Source: Ctena decussata
Taxonomy: Eukaryota; Mollusca; Bivalvia; Lucinida; Lucinidae
DNA length: 64,000 nt
Assembly (NCBI GenBank): GCA_963989385.1
Contig: OZ022502.1
Location: forward strand, 8,214,501-8,278,500
Direction: 5' to 3'
The notes under the pieces: model-generated
Database searches by the model: none
The model's input: the letters and a program-made list of their open reading frames with translations, nothing else
What the model was told of the DNA's origin: nothing
Shown here: positions 21,494 to 31,395 of the stretch, one piece after another
Position numbering within the stretch: position 1 is the first letter of the stretch
Layout: every line of letters starts with the position of its first letter
Program-made: the position numbers and the translations under genes

Positions 21494-22000
21494 ATAGAAG
21501 CCGGGATCCGGGACCAAAATCCGGGACCAATATTTGTTGGCATTAAAATTGTACTAAACACGCAAATACCGAGCTGAAAATTGGACCATAAGTAGATTAT
21601 AGTCTCTTCTCAAAAATGCATATAAAGATTATATAAAACTTTCAATATTTATTGAAATTTCAACAAAAATACAGGACCACGTCTAGCTTTTTCGACCCGG
21701 GACCAGTTTTTGCGGGATTGACGATGTCGAGCAAATCGCAATGTTTTCCTACAGAAACATTTTAAACCCCAATTTTTTACATTTCGTCATCTGTAAACAT
21801 ACAAAAGAGGATAAAAATTTTAAAAATGTGAAATTTATCTGTAATTTTCGCGAAAAATTCGACCCGGGACCAACCCTGGACCAATATTGTCATTTATCTA
21901 TTGTACGATGTTAACGATGTCAATGAATTTTCAATTTTCTTCTACATTATCGTTTAAAATCTCATTGTTTTACTTTGTGTCATATCTAAAGATGCCACAA
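21494..22000 (+). repeat. Left inverted arm with CCGGGACCA units
   Basis: About 460 bp here are the diverged reverse complement of 30930-31395 (anchors: AAAATTGGACCATAAGTAG, GACCCGGGACCAGTTTTTGC, GACCCGGGACCAA). Within the arm, GGGACCA recurs near 21710 and 21865, and again near 22056 just beyond it, so it also has a tandem organisation of 160-190 bp. Confidence 0.85.
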
Positions 22001-22133
22001 AAGACGAAAATGCAAAAATTCGTAAAATATATCCCTTATTTTAAGAGAAAACCTACCTGGGACCAAATGGTCATTTTCTACGGTTTAGACATTGTCTTGG
22101 TACGTTGCCATAGAATTTGAACATTCAACAATT

Positions 22134-22772
22134 ATGCAAAATTCAAATAATCGGGTGGCATTGGTGAGAGACAAACTTTATATTAACGGTGAAGAGTACA
22201 TTCCGCCATCTGAAATGTCTGACAATTACGAAACCACGGGGCAGCGGGCCCCTTCGACAGGTGAACGGTCAAGCAAAAATGACAGGCAGCATTTTCGTGG
22301 TGTGCGCCCCTCTCAGCGCTTTTCAGTGGAGACATCTAACCAGTTTGATATTCTTGCTGCCTCGACCACAGGTGGTGCTCGAATCGGTAAGCGTTCATTG
22401 TCGTCTCCTGAACAGGAAGATACATTGTTGAAACGCTATCGGGATCACGATAAGATCCCGATGGAATCGATTATTGAGGATATGGACGAAACATCAAACT
22501 CCCAATCGGCAGATTTATATGTGAACGGCGACCGAATTGTTAGCATTGAGCCGGGTACAAATTCAGTGCGGGTGGAAAATTCAACGGACTCAGGGGAGTC
22601 CTATACTGCTAACTCTTCGGTAGAGCCGGTAACCACTTCTAATAGTGCACAGGTGAATACACATTCCGTTACTGCAGATGTGCATTGTGATTTAAATGGC
22701 ACCTCGTGCTCAGAGCAACAGGTAGACAATGCTAGCGGTAATATCTCGGACAATCACGTGGGATTTCAATAG
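22134..22772 (+). CDS. Non-LTR retrotransposon ORF1-like region
   Basis: A 212-residue frame from the ATG at 22134; the frame is open back to 22092, but only from TTG. It begins MQNSNNRVALVRDKLYINGE; a VRDKLYINGE start is typical of N-terminal or ORF1 proteins of metazoan CR1/L2-like LINEs as I know them. The rest is Ser/Thr/Asn-rich and acidic, without a zinc knuckle or RRM that I can see. It ends at TAG 22770-22772. The same frame continues past this stop and, once the insertion at 22835-27008 is removed, runs directly into the APE-RT frame. It may be the N-terminus of one protein, or an ORF1 separated by a leaky or mutated stop. Confidence 0.7.
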   Translation: MQNSNNRVALVRDKLYINGEEYIPPSEMSDNYETTGQRAPSTGERSSKNDRQHFRGVRPSQRFSVETSNQFDILAASTTGGARIGKRSLSSPEQEDTLLKRYRDHDKIPMESIIEDMDETSNSQSADLYVNGDRIVSIEPGTNSVRVENSTDSGESYTANSSVEPVTTSNSAQVNTHSVTADVHCDLNGTSCSEQQVDNASGNISDNHVGFQ

Positions 22773-23087
22773 GAACGCGTGGGAGGGCAAACTAGTGATC
22801 AAACGATCAGCTCATCTTCAAGCGATGCGAATAATATGGTGGCTGGTTTGTGCCATTTCGTCTTTTCGTCTTGTCGCCGCGAAAAGACGCCAGGCGAAAA
22901 GACGAAAAGACGAAAAGACGCCATGCGAAAACACGAAAAGACGAAAAAACGCCAGGCGAAAAGACGAAAAGACGAAATAACGCCATGCGAAAAGACAAAA
23001 AGACGAAACCCGCCACGCGAAAAGACGAAATTTCAGCGCGAAAAGACGAAAAAACGCCATGCGAAAAGACGCCATTTAAAACTCTTA

Positions 23088-23318
23088 TTTTGTCGTCTTT
23101 TCGCGTGGCGTCTTTTCGTCTTTTCGCGTGGCGTCTTTTCGTCTTTTCGTCTTTTCGCATGGCGTTATTTCGTCTTTTCGTCTTTTCGCCTGGCGTTATT
23201 TCGTCTTTTCGTCTTTTCGCATGGCGTTATTTCGTCTTTTCGCCGCGAAAAGACGCCACGCGAAAAGACGAAAAGACGAAAGAACGCCATGCGAAAAGAC
23301 GAAAAGACGAAATAACGA
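23088..23318. repeat. Palindromic CGAAAAGACG array, inner left
   Basis: CGTCTTTTCG units on the left face CGAAAAGACG units on the right about an axis near 23240 (TTTTCGCCGCGAAAA). It ends CGAAATAACGACAC at 23318, the reverse complement of the start of the array at 25876. Confidence 0.88.
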
Positions 23319-24011
23319 CACTGCATTTCTTCCTTCCTTCTCTGTAAGGGACAACACCTAAAGGAAAGACTTTGCTCCTTTTGGAGCAAATTCTTTCGTT
23401 TAAGAGCAAACCTCTTTAAGAAACGATTTCTAACTAGCGAAAACTTGAAGAGGAAGTCGCAGAAGTTGTTCCCCTTTGTAAAGATGGCGGAAGGAGCATT
23501 AGCCAAAAGAGCAGTCTGAACAGGCTCTGCTCTGTCTGCGATCGGCACGTCTTTAGAAAACTATAAATTTGTTCAAATTTTGGGTTATCTGCAGGTTAAA
23601 GTATGCCATATTCATATCATGTTTCGGTGTTAATATAAACACTTGTAACTTTTCCTCCATAATTTGTGGGAGATTAGATTGTCAACAAGGTACTTAATCT
23701 TTTTGGTAGTTTAAGATCAAAACGAAGATATAATTGTGATGAAATTGATTTGAGTATTTTTCTCCAAAACATAAGGACGGCTCATTTTCTTGTCTGTCCG
23801 TTCAGTAGAAATACCATTATTTTTGGTGATGTTTCAAAAAAAAAATCCGTGGCAAAAACTGCAAACCGTGATTAGTCCACTTCTCTACAGATTGCATTCT
23901 GATCAGGGTCTACACAGTTTAATCAAAAACACTTGTCTAAGTATAAGTGTCTCATCTGTAATAAGAATAGGATATTTATACACCTTAATTGCAAAACGGT
24001 ACCATACTGAC

Positions 24012-24072
24012 CGAAGTCATCTGTGGTGCCCCAACGACCTCACAAGATTATGGGATAGACTAGACTAGACCA
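24012..24072 (+). mobile_element. LINE 3' end fragment
   Basis: AGTCATCTGTGGTGCCCCAA through ATGGGATAGACTAGACTAGA: the last 60 bp of the LINE family also seen at 8286-8642 and, inverted, at 39134. Confidence 0.8.
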
Positions 24073-24099
24073 GCGGTTGCAGTCAGTTCGACCCCCCCA

Positions 24100-24155
<56 letters not shown>

Positions 24156-24838
24156 GCCTCAGTGGTCCTTTAGACGTGACTCTAAACCGCGAGCCGCTCT
24201 TCATATGACCTTAGCATATTGTTGGGACGTTTTACCCAATTCTCTCGATCTCTCAGTTTGAACAATAATATTGTAGCACAGTTTACTCAGAAAATACATT
24301 AAGTAGTAGATTAGGTGCTAGCATTAAGTAATAAATTTGGTCCATGTTATCATTATGATCCTAAATCCTAGGACATATGTGTCCTTGGAAAACAGTGGTC
24401 TGGTCAAGCTCTGCATTGGTAACCATTCTGCGTATGTTATGATACAGCTCGATATATTAAAATCTACTTGTTCAAATTTTAAAAAAAGAAAAGAAAAGGA
24501 AAATGGTTATTTTTATGTAGGATGCATGGAGACACAGGCTTCAACATATTTGCATCTGTGCTTAAGGTGAACGGGACCACTCTCTGGAGAAGCAATTTTG
24601 CATTTTTGCCTCCTTTCTTAAGGAGGGTCAGCTCTTGAAAGTAGAATTTGGTCCCCCAGGAGCAAATTCTTTCCTTGAAGAGTAGACCTATTTAAGAATC
24701 TAACTTTCTGTTTGCTTCACTTTCCTATCTTGGGAAGCAAAGAGAATGTCACAAAAGTTGTTCCCCTTTGTAAATATGACAGAAGGGGACAAATGTTCAA
24801 TATAAGAGAGATCTTTTTTAGAGGTGTATACATTCAGC

Positions 24839-25115
24839 CATTGACTGATTGGTTGATTTATTGCTTAACGTCCGCAGTAAACATCTATGGTCATGTCGGG
24901 ACGGTCAGTTAACCTAACCACACTATTCCTGGGCAGGCTTAGACCTCCTAAGCGGCTAACCAGTACTAAGTGTACATACTTTCGCCAGTAACTGACAACT
25001 GCCCTTCTTGAATCAGCGGAAGGAGAAACGAAAGTATGTGGCCAGACCGGGTATCGAACCCAGAACCTCTGACTTATGAGTCAGGTGCCCTACCGATTGC
25101 GCTACGCGGCCCGGC
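24839..25115 (-). mobile_element. tRNA-headed SINE, full-length copy, minus strand
   Basis: Same family as 5656-5920. The tRNA-like head lies at the right (B box GGTATCGAACC in reverse, A box near 25090-25105). An 11-bp target duplication (ATACATTCAGC) flanks it at 24828-24838 and 25116-25126. The tail differs from the other copies (a TGATTGGTTGATT strip instead of ACA repeats). Confidence 0.92.
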
Positions 25116-25158
25116 ATACATTCAGCTATACAGTCAAACCTGCTTATGGTCAGCTATA

Positions 25159-25334
25159 CAGTCAAACCTGCTTATGTGGTCACCTCTATTAAGGGATCAC
25201 CTGTCTTAAGCAGCCACCTTTTCTTGGTCCTTTGAACCAAATACAGTGCGAATGAAATGTATTAAGGGGTCACCTGTCTTAAGTAGCCACTTTTTGTCCT
25301 TCCCTTGGGTGACCCCTTAAGACAGGTTTGACGG
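25159..25334. mobile_element. Small MITE with TA duplication (CAGTCAAACCTG ends)
   Basis: Ends CAGTCAAACCTG and CAGGTTTGACGG, with TA on both sides (25157-25158, 25335-25336), consistent with a Tc1/mariner-type MITE. The 28 bp CAGCTATACAGTCAAACCTG and following bases occur twice at the left end. Confidence 0.75.
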
Positions 25335-25875
25335 TATTTCTCAAAAATGCTTGCGACAACAATATACTAGGTCTGCCTATGCTCCTCAATGTGTAAATTT
25401 TCGTCTGCTAATTTTTAAGTCAACATGGCCCAGATTTTTTAATCAATAACTGTAATTATTGCCGACCCCATACTAATACTTATAGCTATCCTTTTCACTT
25501 TTTCTGTCGGATAATATAGAGTTTCAGTGGCAAATCCCTTCTAATTTTCATAAGACTGCTGCTTGACACTGATTATCTTGATTATATCTGTTTGATCTCA
25601 GTCAACAAGGCAAAAATTTGTCATTCAATCTAAACGGTACCATACTGACCGAAAATGTTGCCGACCCCAGTGCACGTTAATTTTATAGTCTATCCTTACA
25701 ATTTTTAGCTGTCAAAAAGATATATTAAAAAGCATTTCAGTGGCAGATTCTGTGATCAGACTGCTTCTGTAGCTGCGTTTGCAGTAGATATAAGTCTATA
25801 TTGTTTACTCAGACAAACTGTCTTAGTATTAGGAATCAATACAGGAATCAATACAGTTATCAATAGAAGGGTATT

Positions 25876-26198
25876 TGTGTGTCGTTATTTCGTCTTTTCG
25901 TCTTTTCGCCTGGCGTCTTTTCGTCTTTTCGCATGGCGTTATTTCGTCTTTTCGCGTGGCGTTATTTCGTCTTTTCGTCTTTTCGCATGGCGTTATTTCG
26001 TCTTTTCGGCGCGAAAAGACGAAAAGACGCCATGCGAAAAGACGAAAAGACGAAATAACGCCACGCGAAAAGACGAAAAGACGAAATAACGCCACGCGAA
26101 AAGACGAAGAGACGAAATAACGCCACGCGAAAAGACGAAAAGACGAAATAACGCCATGCGAAAAGACGAAATAACGCCATGCGAAAAGACGAAAAAAA
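25876..26198. repeat. Palindromic CGAAAAGACG array, inner right
   Basis: Begins GTGTCGTTATTTCG and is symmetrical about 26010 (TTTTCGGCGCGAAAA). CGTCTTTTCG units with GCATGGC or GCGTGGC boxes lie left of the axis and complementary units right of it. Confidence 0.88.
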
Positions 26199-26688
26199 AC
26201 CGAATATCTTGTATAAGTACGGTACAAGAAATATAGAACTTACATGTTAGAGGTCACCATGAATATTCCAATAGTACACAATCCAAATGAATTTTAAGGT
26301 TTCACTTCCACTAGATTTCATTCATAGTCATAAGTAACGTATCAAGACTCAGTTCGCACGGACTTTTGGTAGACTGTTGTAAAACTACTCAATCGTAATA
26401 ACTGGATAGAAAATGAGATCTCGTGCAGGTGAAGCCATGTGTGTAAAAGTATTGACAGCCGTCACTGCTTTATGAGAATATGAAATACTCATTTTTCTTT
26501 TTCTTTTGTGCATTTGTAGTAGCATTTATTGCTAATATTATCACCCAATCCATATACAGTAGAAGCATTATGGGATCATATGTTATAATGTTGTATAATA
26601 TCATATGTCACTCCTTGTTTGTATTATAATTGATATGTAATTTGGGCCGGAGGCCTTTATTTACGAAATAAAATATATTTTGTATTGA
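26199..26688. other. Unique spacer between arrays
   Basis: A 490-bp AT-rich segment. Its right end (GGCCGGAGGCCTTTATTTAC, AATAAAATATATTTTGTATT) looks like the 3' end of another LINE. No coding sequence. Confidence 0.45.
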
Positions 26689-27009
26689 AAAGACGAAAAG
26701 ACGCCAGGCGAAAAGACGAAAAGACGAAAAGACGCCAGGCGAAAAGACGAAAAGACGAAAAGACGCCACGCGAAAAGACGACAAATTAAGAGTTTCAAAT
26801 GGCGTCTTTTCGCACGGCGTTTTTTCGTCTTTTCGCGCTGAAATTTCGTCTTTTCGCGTGGCGGGTTTCGTCTTTTCGTCTTTTCGCATGGCGTTATTTC
26901 GTCTTTTCGTCTTTTCGCCTGGCGTTTTTTCGTCTTTTCGTCTTTTCGCGTGGCGTCTTTTCGCGGCGAAAAGATGAAAAGACGAAATGGCACAAACCAG
27001 CCACCATAG

Positions 27010-30000
27010 AATAATGACAAATTATTACGCTTTCTATCTATCAATGTGTGCGGACTGAAAAGCAAACTTATAATTCCGGAATTTCAATCGTTGATACAAG
27101 ATTTTGACATTATAGGATTTCAAGAAACCAAATGCGATGACTATGACTCTTTAGAATTTTCCGAATATATATTTCATGCAAAAAATCGGAAACATTTTAT
27201 GAAGAGAAAATCAGGTGGAATCGCAATTGCATATAGAAAATGTTTAGATCAATATATTACACCTATAGAGTCAGAAAGTAAGCTTGTGCTCTGGTTTCAG
27301 TTATCTAACAGGTTGACTAAGAAGGGTAATTTTCTTTGTGGTGTGGTGTACATCCCGCCTGAGAATTCTGACTATGCAGCAGAAAACCCGTATGGGGAGA
27401 TCGAAGAAGAAATGAATCGGCTTTCAGTTAATTGTTCGTCCGTACTTATGTTCGGAGATTTTAATTCACGAACTAGAAATCTATCAGATTACATTATACC
27501 GGATAATGCTGTTTTTGAGAATACGAATCAGAGCGAAATATTTGAGGAATTGCAGGCTGAATTGTCATACTTTGAAAATAATAATAGATTTAGGCTACAT
27601 AGGCAGAATTCAGACGCAGGTGTAAATAATTATGGTTTTAGAATGATCGAATTTTGCAAAGATAACAATATGTATATCGTAAATGGTAGAGGAGACGAAA
27701 ATAGTAGCATGGTCACATGTAAAAATATTAGCACTGTAGATTACTTTTTATCTTCTGCTAATCTTTTTCAGATGTTACACGCCTTGTCCATTCACGAGTT
27801 TTCCAATTTGTTTTCAGACTTTCATAACGCAGTGGCTTTATCTATTAAATTAGATTTTGCGAAAGATATATATGTTGAAAATCGCAACCAACACGAGGAA
27901 ACAAAACTTTGGAATACAGAAATGTCCGACAGTTTTATTAATAGTTTTAACATTCAAGATATTATCGATTTGTCAGATAGATTGGAGGGGCTAAAAAATA
28001 AGCAAAATATTAGACAAGGAGATATAAACTGTTTAGTAGAATCACTTAACAATATGTACATAAGCAACGCTCGAACTACTTTCGGAACATTTGTTAGAGC
28101 TGACACAAACAGGACTAATAAAACATCGCGCTGGTACAATAAAAAATGTAAAGTAGCTAGAAAAAAAATTCACAAGGCAAAATTTCGTTATAAACTCAAG
28201 AAAACGGACGATAACAAACAAAATCTTAATATTTGCAGTAAATCATACAAAAAAGTATTGAAAACAGAAGAAATCGCATTTAAGAATAAAAAAATTAAAG
28301 AAATGCGAGCCATAAAAACATCAAATCCTCGCCAGTTTTGGAAATTTTTAAACGAAAGTAAAAAGCCTGAGACTAATCTATCGCTACAAGCGGCACATGA
28401 ATATTTCAGTAAAAGTAATTATTCCACAGAAGTAAATGACTCTGATGGCAGTTTGAACTTACCTGACGCGCCCCAAATGGTAGAAAATGAAGAAATTAAT
28501 GTCCCAATATCGTTGGATGAAATTAGACAAGCTGTAAAAGTTTTAAAGAATAATAAATCCAATGGTTTGGATTTTATTTTGAATGAACATATAAAATATT
28601 CATTTGAGACCCCGTACATGCCTGAGGTATATGTAAAATTGTTCAATCCTGTTTTTGACACGGGCATGATACCAGAGGCATGGTCTGTTGGGAAAATTAT
28701 CCCCATATATAAACAAAAAGGTGATAAATCAGATCCATCCAACTACAGACCCATCACTTTACTCAGTTGCATGGGAAAATTGTTTACGTCAGTAATTAAT
28801 AATAGGCTGCAATTGTTTGCTGAAAAATACGAAAAAATAAGCGAATGTCAAGCTGGATTTAGAAAAGGTTTCTCCACTACAGACCATATATTTGCCTTAC
28901 ATACCCTAATTAATTTATTACAAAGTAGTAAGAAAAAACTGTTTTGTAGCTTCATAGATCTAAAGGGAGCATTCGACTCGGTTTGGAGAAAAGGTCTATT
29001 GTACAAGATAAATCAGTTTAATATAACGGGCAAATGTTACGAGTTGATAAAAAATATGTACAAAAGCATTAAATCCTGTGTATCTGTGAATAATGTTTCT
29101 TCCAATTATTTTCCAAGTAATATAGGAGTGCGTCAAGGCGAAAACTTATCCCCGTTTCTTTTCTCAGTCTTTTTAAATGACCTAGAGACCTATTTTAGCA
29201 GTAGTAACATATTTAATGGTGTTGACTGCTGCAGCAAGCAAGTGGAAAATAACATATTCATATTCTTAAAATTATTTGTCCTGTTATATGCCGACGATAC
29301 AATTATATTAGCAAACTCACCAAATGAACTGCAAACTGCTCTAGATCTGTATTCAACTTATTGTAAGCTTTGGAAACTTCAAATTAATAGTAATAAAACT
29401 AAGATTATGGTATTTTCTAAAGGAAGAGCCCCTAATTATAACTTTACAATAAACGATATACAACTGGAAGTTGTCACAGAATACAAATATCTCGGTGTCT
29501 TATTTAGCCGAAGTGGTTCCTTCTTAGCTGCGAAAAAACATATTGCAAATCAAGCGTCAAAAGCTATGTTCAGTCTTTTAAAAAAAGCAAGATCGCTATT
29601 GCTGCCTCTAGACATTCAGATAGAATTGTTTCAAAAAACAATTAAGCCTATTCTTTTATATGGTTGTGAAATTTGGGGGTATGGAAACTTAAATGTACTA
29701 GAACAAGTTCAGTTAAAATTTCTTAAGCATATTTTAAACATGAAGAAAAATACTCCAAATTGCATCGTTTATGGAGAAACTGGAGTGCTACCACTTAAAA
29801 TTGATATACAAAGTCGTATGATAAGTTTTTGGTCGAAGTTAGTGCGTCCTGTGAAAAGTAATATATCCACAAAATTATTCTTTTTAACAAAAACACATTT
29901 TGAAGAAGGTATTCATAGTGCTAGTTTCCAATGGTTTGACAAAATTCGTAGTATACTGATATCCTGTGGTTTTTCAGGATTTTGGGACAATTTAAATTTT

Positions 30001-30462
30001 CCAAACAGTAACTGGTTAGTAAAATCTACTAAACAAAAGCTAACAGATTTATATATTAATGATTGGGAAAATGATATTTCAAACAGTTCGTCGTGCTATA
30101 ATTATAGAATATTTAAAACTGCCTTTGGTTACGAAAACTATCTGTCGAAGGTCCCGTTTAAGTATCGCAAATATTTAATTAAGATAAGAACAAGAAATCA
30201 CAACTTACCTATTGAAACAGGTCGCTGGCGAAGAATACCAAGAGAAAACCGAAAATGTCACTTATGTAACCAAGATATTGGGGATGAATATCATTACCTC
30301 ATGTCGTGCAAAAGAATTCATAATTTAAGAAAACAGTATTTAAATTCATATTTTTATTCAAGACCAAATACTTTCAAATTTCATAAGCTGATGAATTGTA
30401 AAAATCCGAGCCAACTAAGGAAATTAAGCCTTTTCATTAAATCTATTTTCAGTACCTTATGA
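27010..30462 (+). CDS. LINE APE endonuclease - reverse transcriptase
   Basis: An uninterrupted frame of about 1,150 codons; the first in-frame non-AUG start is GTG 27046 and the frame is open from 27010. With that GTG as residue 1: APE endonuclease with FQETK (Glu27), FGDFNSR (136-142), VDYF (231-234) and SDFHN (257-261). Reverse transcriptase with NYRPITLLS (566-574), FIDLKGAFDSVW (636-647), VRQGENLSPFLF (695-706) and LLYADD (746-751), which hold the catalytic aspartates. Near the C-terminus lies a zinc-finger-like CHLC...GDEYHYLMSC motif. No ATG lies in frame upstream, because the true N-terminus is on the other side of the 4.17-kb insertion. The lack of stops suggests the copy was young when it was split. 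Confidence 0.95.
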   Translation, partial: NNDKLLRFLSINVCGLKSKLIIPEFQSLIQDFDIIGFQETKCDDYDSLEFSEYIFHAKNRKHFMKRKSGGIAIAYRKCLDQYITPIESESKLVLWFQLSNRLTKKGNFLCGVVYIPPENSDYAAENPYGEIEEEMNRLSVNCSSVLMFGDFNSRTRNLSDYIIPDNAVFENTNQSEIFEELQAELSYFENNNRFRLHRQNSDAGVNNYGFRMIEFCKDNNMYIVNGRGDENSSMVTCKNISTVDYFLSSANLFQMLHALSIHEFSNLFSDFHNAVALSIKLDFAKDIYVENRNQHEETKLWNTEMSDSFINSFNIQDIIDLSDRLEGLKNKQNIRQGDINCLVESLNNMYISNARTTFGTFVRADTNRTNKTSRWYNKKCKVARKKIHKAKFRYKLKKTDDNKQNLNICSKSYKKVLKTEEIAFKNKKIKEMRAIKTSNPRQFWKFLNESKKPETNLSLQAAHEYFSKSNYSTEVNDSDGSLNLPDAPQMVENEEINVPISLDEIRQAVKVLKNNKSNGLDFILNEHIKYSFETPYMPEVYVKLFNPVFDTGMIPEAWSVGKIIPIYKQKGDKSDPSNYRPITLLSCMGKLFTSVINNRLQLFAEKYEKISECQAGFRKGFSTTDHIFALHTLINLLQSSKKKLFCSFIDLKGAFDSVWRKGLLYKINQFNITGKCYELIKNMYKSIKSCVSVNNVSSNYFPSNIGVRQGENLSPFLFSVFLNDLETYFSSSNIFNGVDCCSKQVENNIFIFLKLFVLLYADDTIILANSPNELQTALDLYSTYCKLWKLQINSNKTKIMVFSKGRAPNYNFTINDIQLEVVTEYKYLGVLFSRSGSFLAAKKHIANQASKAMFSLLKKARSLLLPLDIQIELFQKTIKPILLYGCEIWGYGNLNVLEQVQLKFLKHILNMKKNTPNCIVYGETGVLPLKIDIQSRMISFWSKLVRPVKSNISTKLFFLTKTHFEEGIHSASFQWFDKIRSILISCGFSGFWDNLNFPNSNWLVKSTKQKLTDLYINDWENDISNSSSCYNYRIFKTAFGYENYLSKVPFKYRKYLIKIRTRNHNLPIETGRWRRIPRENRKCHLCNQDIGDEYHYLMSCKRIHNLRKQYLNSYFYSRPNTFKFHKLMNCKNPSQLRKLSLFIKSIFSTL

Positions 30463-30712
30463 ATCCCTCCCCGCACACCATTTGTAACTGTATAACACGC
30501 TTTTTGTAATTGTGTAAAATGCTTTTGAGTAGAGAAAATTGAAAAGTTGGGTTTGCAGATTTTATACTGTTCGATGACATATATATACATATCTTATTAA
30601 TGTTGATTCTGTATTGTGCACAGCCTCGTATACATCTTGTATTTACCTTTGTTCCTCATGTTGCCATGTATATGTGGATTGAGTGAATAAATTTGACTTG
30701 ACTTGACTTGAC
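30463..30712 (+). other. LINE 3' UTR and (TTGAC)n tail
   Basis: About 250 bp ending AATAAATTTGACTTGACTTGAC, a pentamer-tailed 3' terminus typical of several non-LTR clades. No downstream target duplication was identified. Confidence 0.8.
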
Positions 30713-30929
30713 AAAAGCAGAAATATATTGATCAGCTTCTAAAATAAATGGGGCCAAATTAAGAAAAGAGAAAGAAAGGACGGCGTATTTTAATTAAAAG
30801 CACTTAAAATCATTTACGAGACTGAAAACATGTTTGCACAAATTTAATATTGGGCTTAACAAGAATTGCACATAATTGTATATAATTCATTATTTACTAA
30901 TTAGATTTAAATATGATAGGGGCTCACAT

Positions 30930-31395
30930 TAAAATGATTTCTTTTTTCAGTTCTATTTCTTTGGTATCTATGTAAAATTAATGGGATTTTAAACGTTTAT
31001 AGAGAGAAAATCTGAAATTTCCTTCACATCGTCCACGAAACAAATGACGATTTTGGTCCCGTGTTGGTCCCGGGTCGATTTTTTCGCAAAAATAATAGAT
31101 AAATTTCGCATTTTTTTAAATTTAATTTATTTCAGTATGTTTACATATGACGAGATGTAAAATAATTTGAGTTTAAAATATTTTTATTGGAAAAAATTGA
31201 GATTTGCTTGACATCGTCAATACCGCAAAAACTGGTCCCGGGTCGAAATTGCTTGACCTGGTCCTGTGTTTTTGTTAAAATTTCAACAAATATCGCAGTT
31301 TTATAAAAATCTTTATATGCATTTCTCAGAAGAGCTTATAAACTACTTATGGTCCAATTTTCAGCTTGTTATTGGCATCTTTAGTACAATTTTGA
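30930..31395 (-). repeat. Right inverted arm with GGGACCA units
   Basis: Reverse-complement partner of 21535-22000, with TTGGTCCCGGGTCGA, ACTGGTCCCGGGTCGAAA and CTACTTATGGTCCAATTTTC. By eye roughly three quarters of positions match. Confidence 0.85.

Larger units (their letters stand above)
23319..25875. other. Interior of the fold-back transposon: older repeats
   Basis: Includes a dispersed repeat at 23340-23500 that recurs at 24600-24790 (GTTGTTCCCCTTTGTAAA), the LINE 3' fragment 24012-24072, a (CA)n run (24108-24152), a SINE (24839-25115), a small MITE (25159-25334) and two direct repeats of about 210 bp (25430-25600 and 25650-25800, anchored on TTGCCGACCCCA and TTTCAGTGGCA). No gene. Confidence 0.7.
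22835..27008. mobile_element. Fold-back DNA transposon with CGAAAAGACG arrays, 4,174 bp
   Basis: Terminal inverted repeats start TATGGTGGCTGGTTTGTGCC and remain nearly identical for about 300 bp (22835-23140 against 26700-27008). They include CCATTTCGTCTTTTCG and then strings of CGAAAAGACG separated by GCCATGC, GCCAGGC or GCCACGC boxes. The target duplication is GAATAA (22829-22834, 27009-27014). Removing the element plus one duplication rejoins the LINE in frame. The interior holds a second pair of palindromic arrays and older repeats. No transposase frame; the RLFVFS-type frames in the arrays are translations of the repeat. Confidence 0.92.
22134..30712 (+). mobile_element. Non-LTR retrotransposon (LINE), interrupted
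   Basis: ORF1-like region, APE endonuclease-reverse transcriptase frame, 3' UTR of about 250 bp and a (TTGAC)n tail after AATAAATTTGACTTGACTTG. The CR1/L2-like side of the LINE tree seems likely from the 3' tail and APE-RT order, but the clade is not settled. The 5' end is not defined. The element lies between two inverted arms and is split by a 4.17-kb transposon. Confidence 0.88.

Noticed and set aside
22818..23548. Many open frames translating to RLFVFS/KTKRR repeats in the 22.8-23.5, 25.8-26.2 and 26.6-27.1 kb arrays
   Set aside because: They occur in several frames on both strands, because the CGAAAAGACG array lacks stop codons. They are not genes.
22855..26990. CRISPR-like repeat array
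   Set aside because: The repeats are uneven, palindromically arranged and have no unique spacers of constant length; the context is a eukaryotic transposon.
27014..27060. ATG at 27014 as start of the LINE APE-RT protein
   Set aside because: It is in the wrong frame and partly made of the target duplication. The true frame enters from upstream of the insertion.
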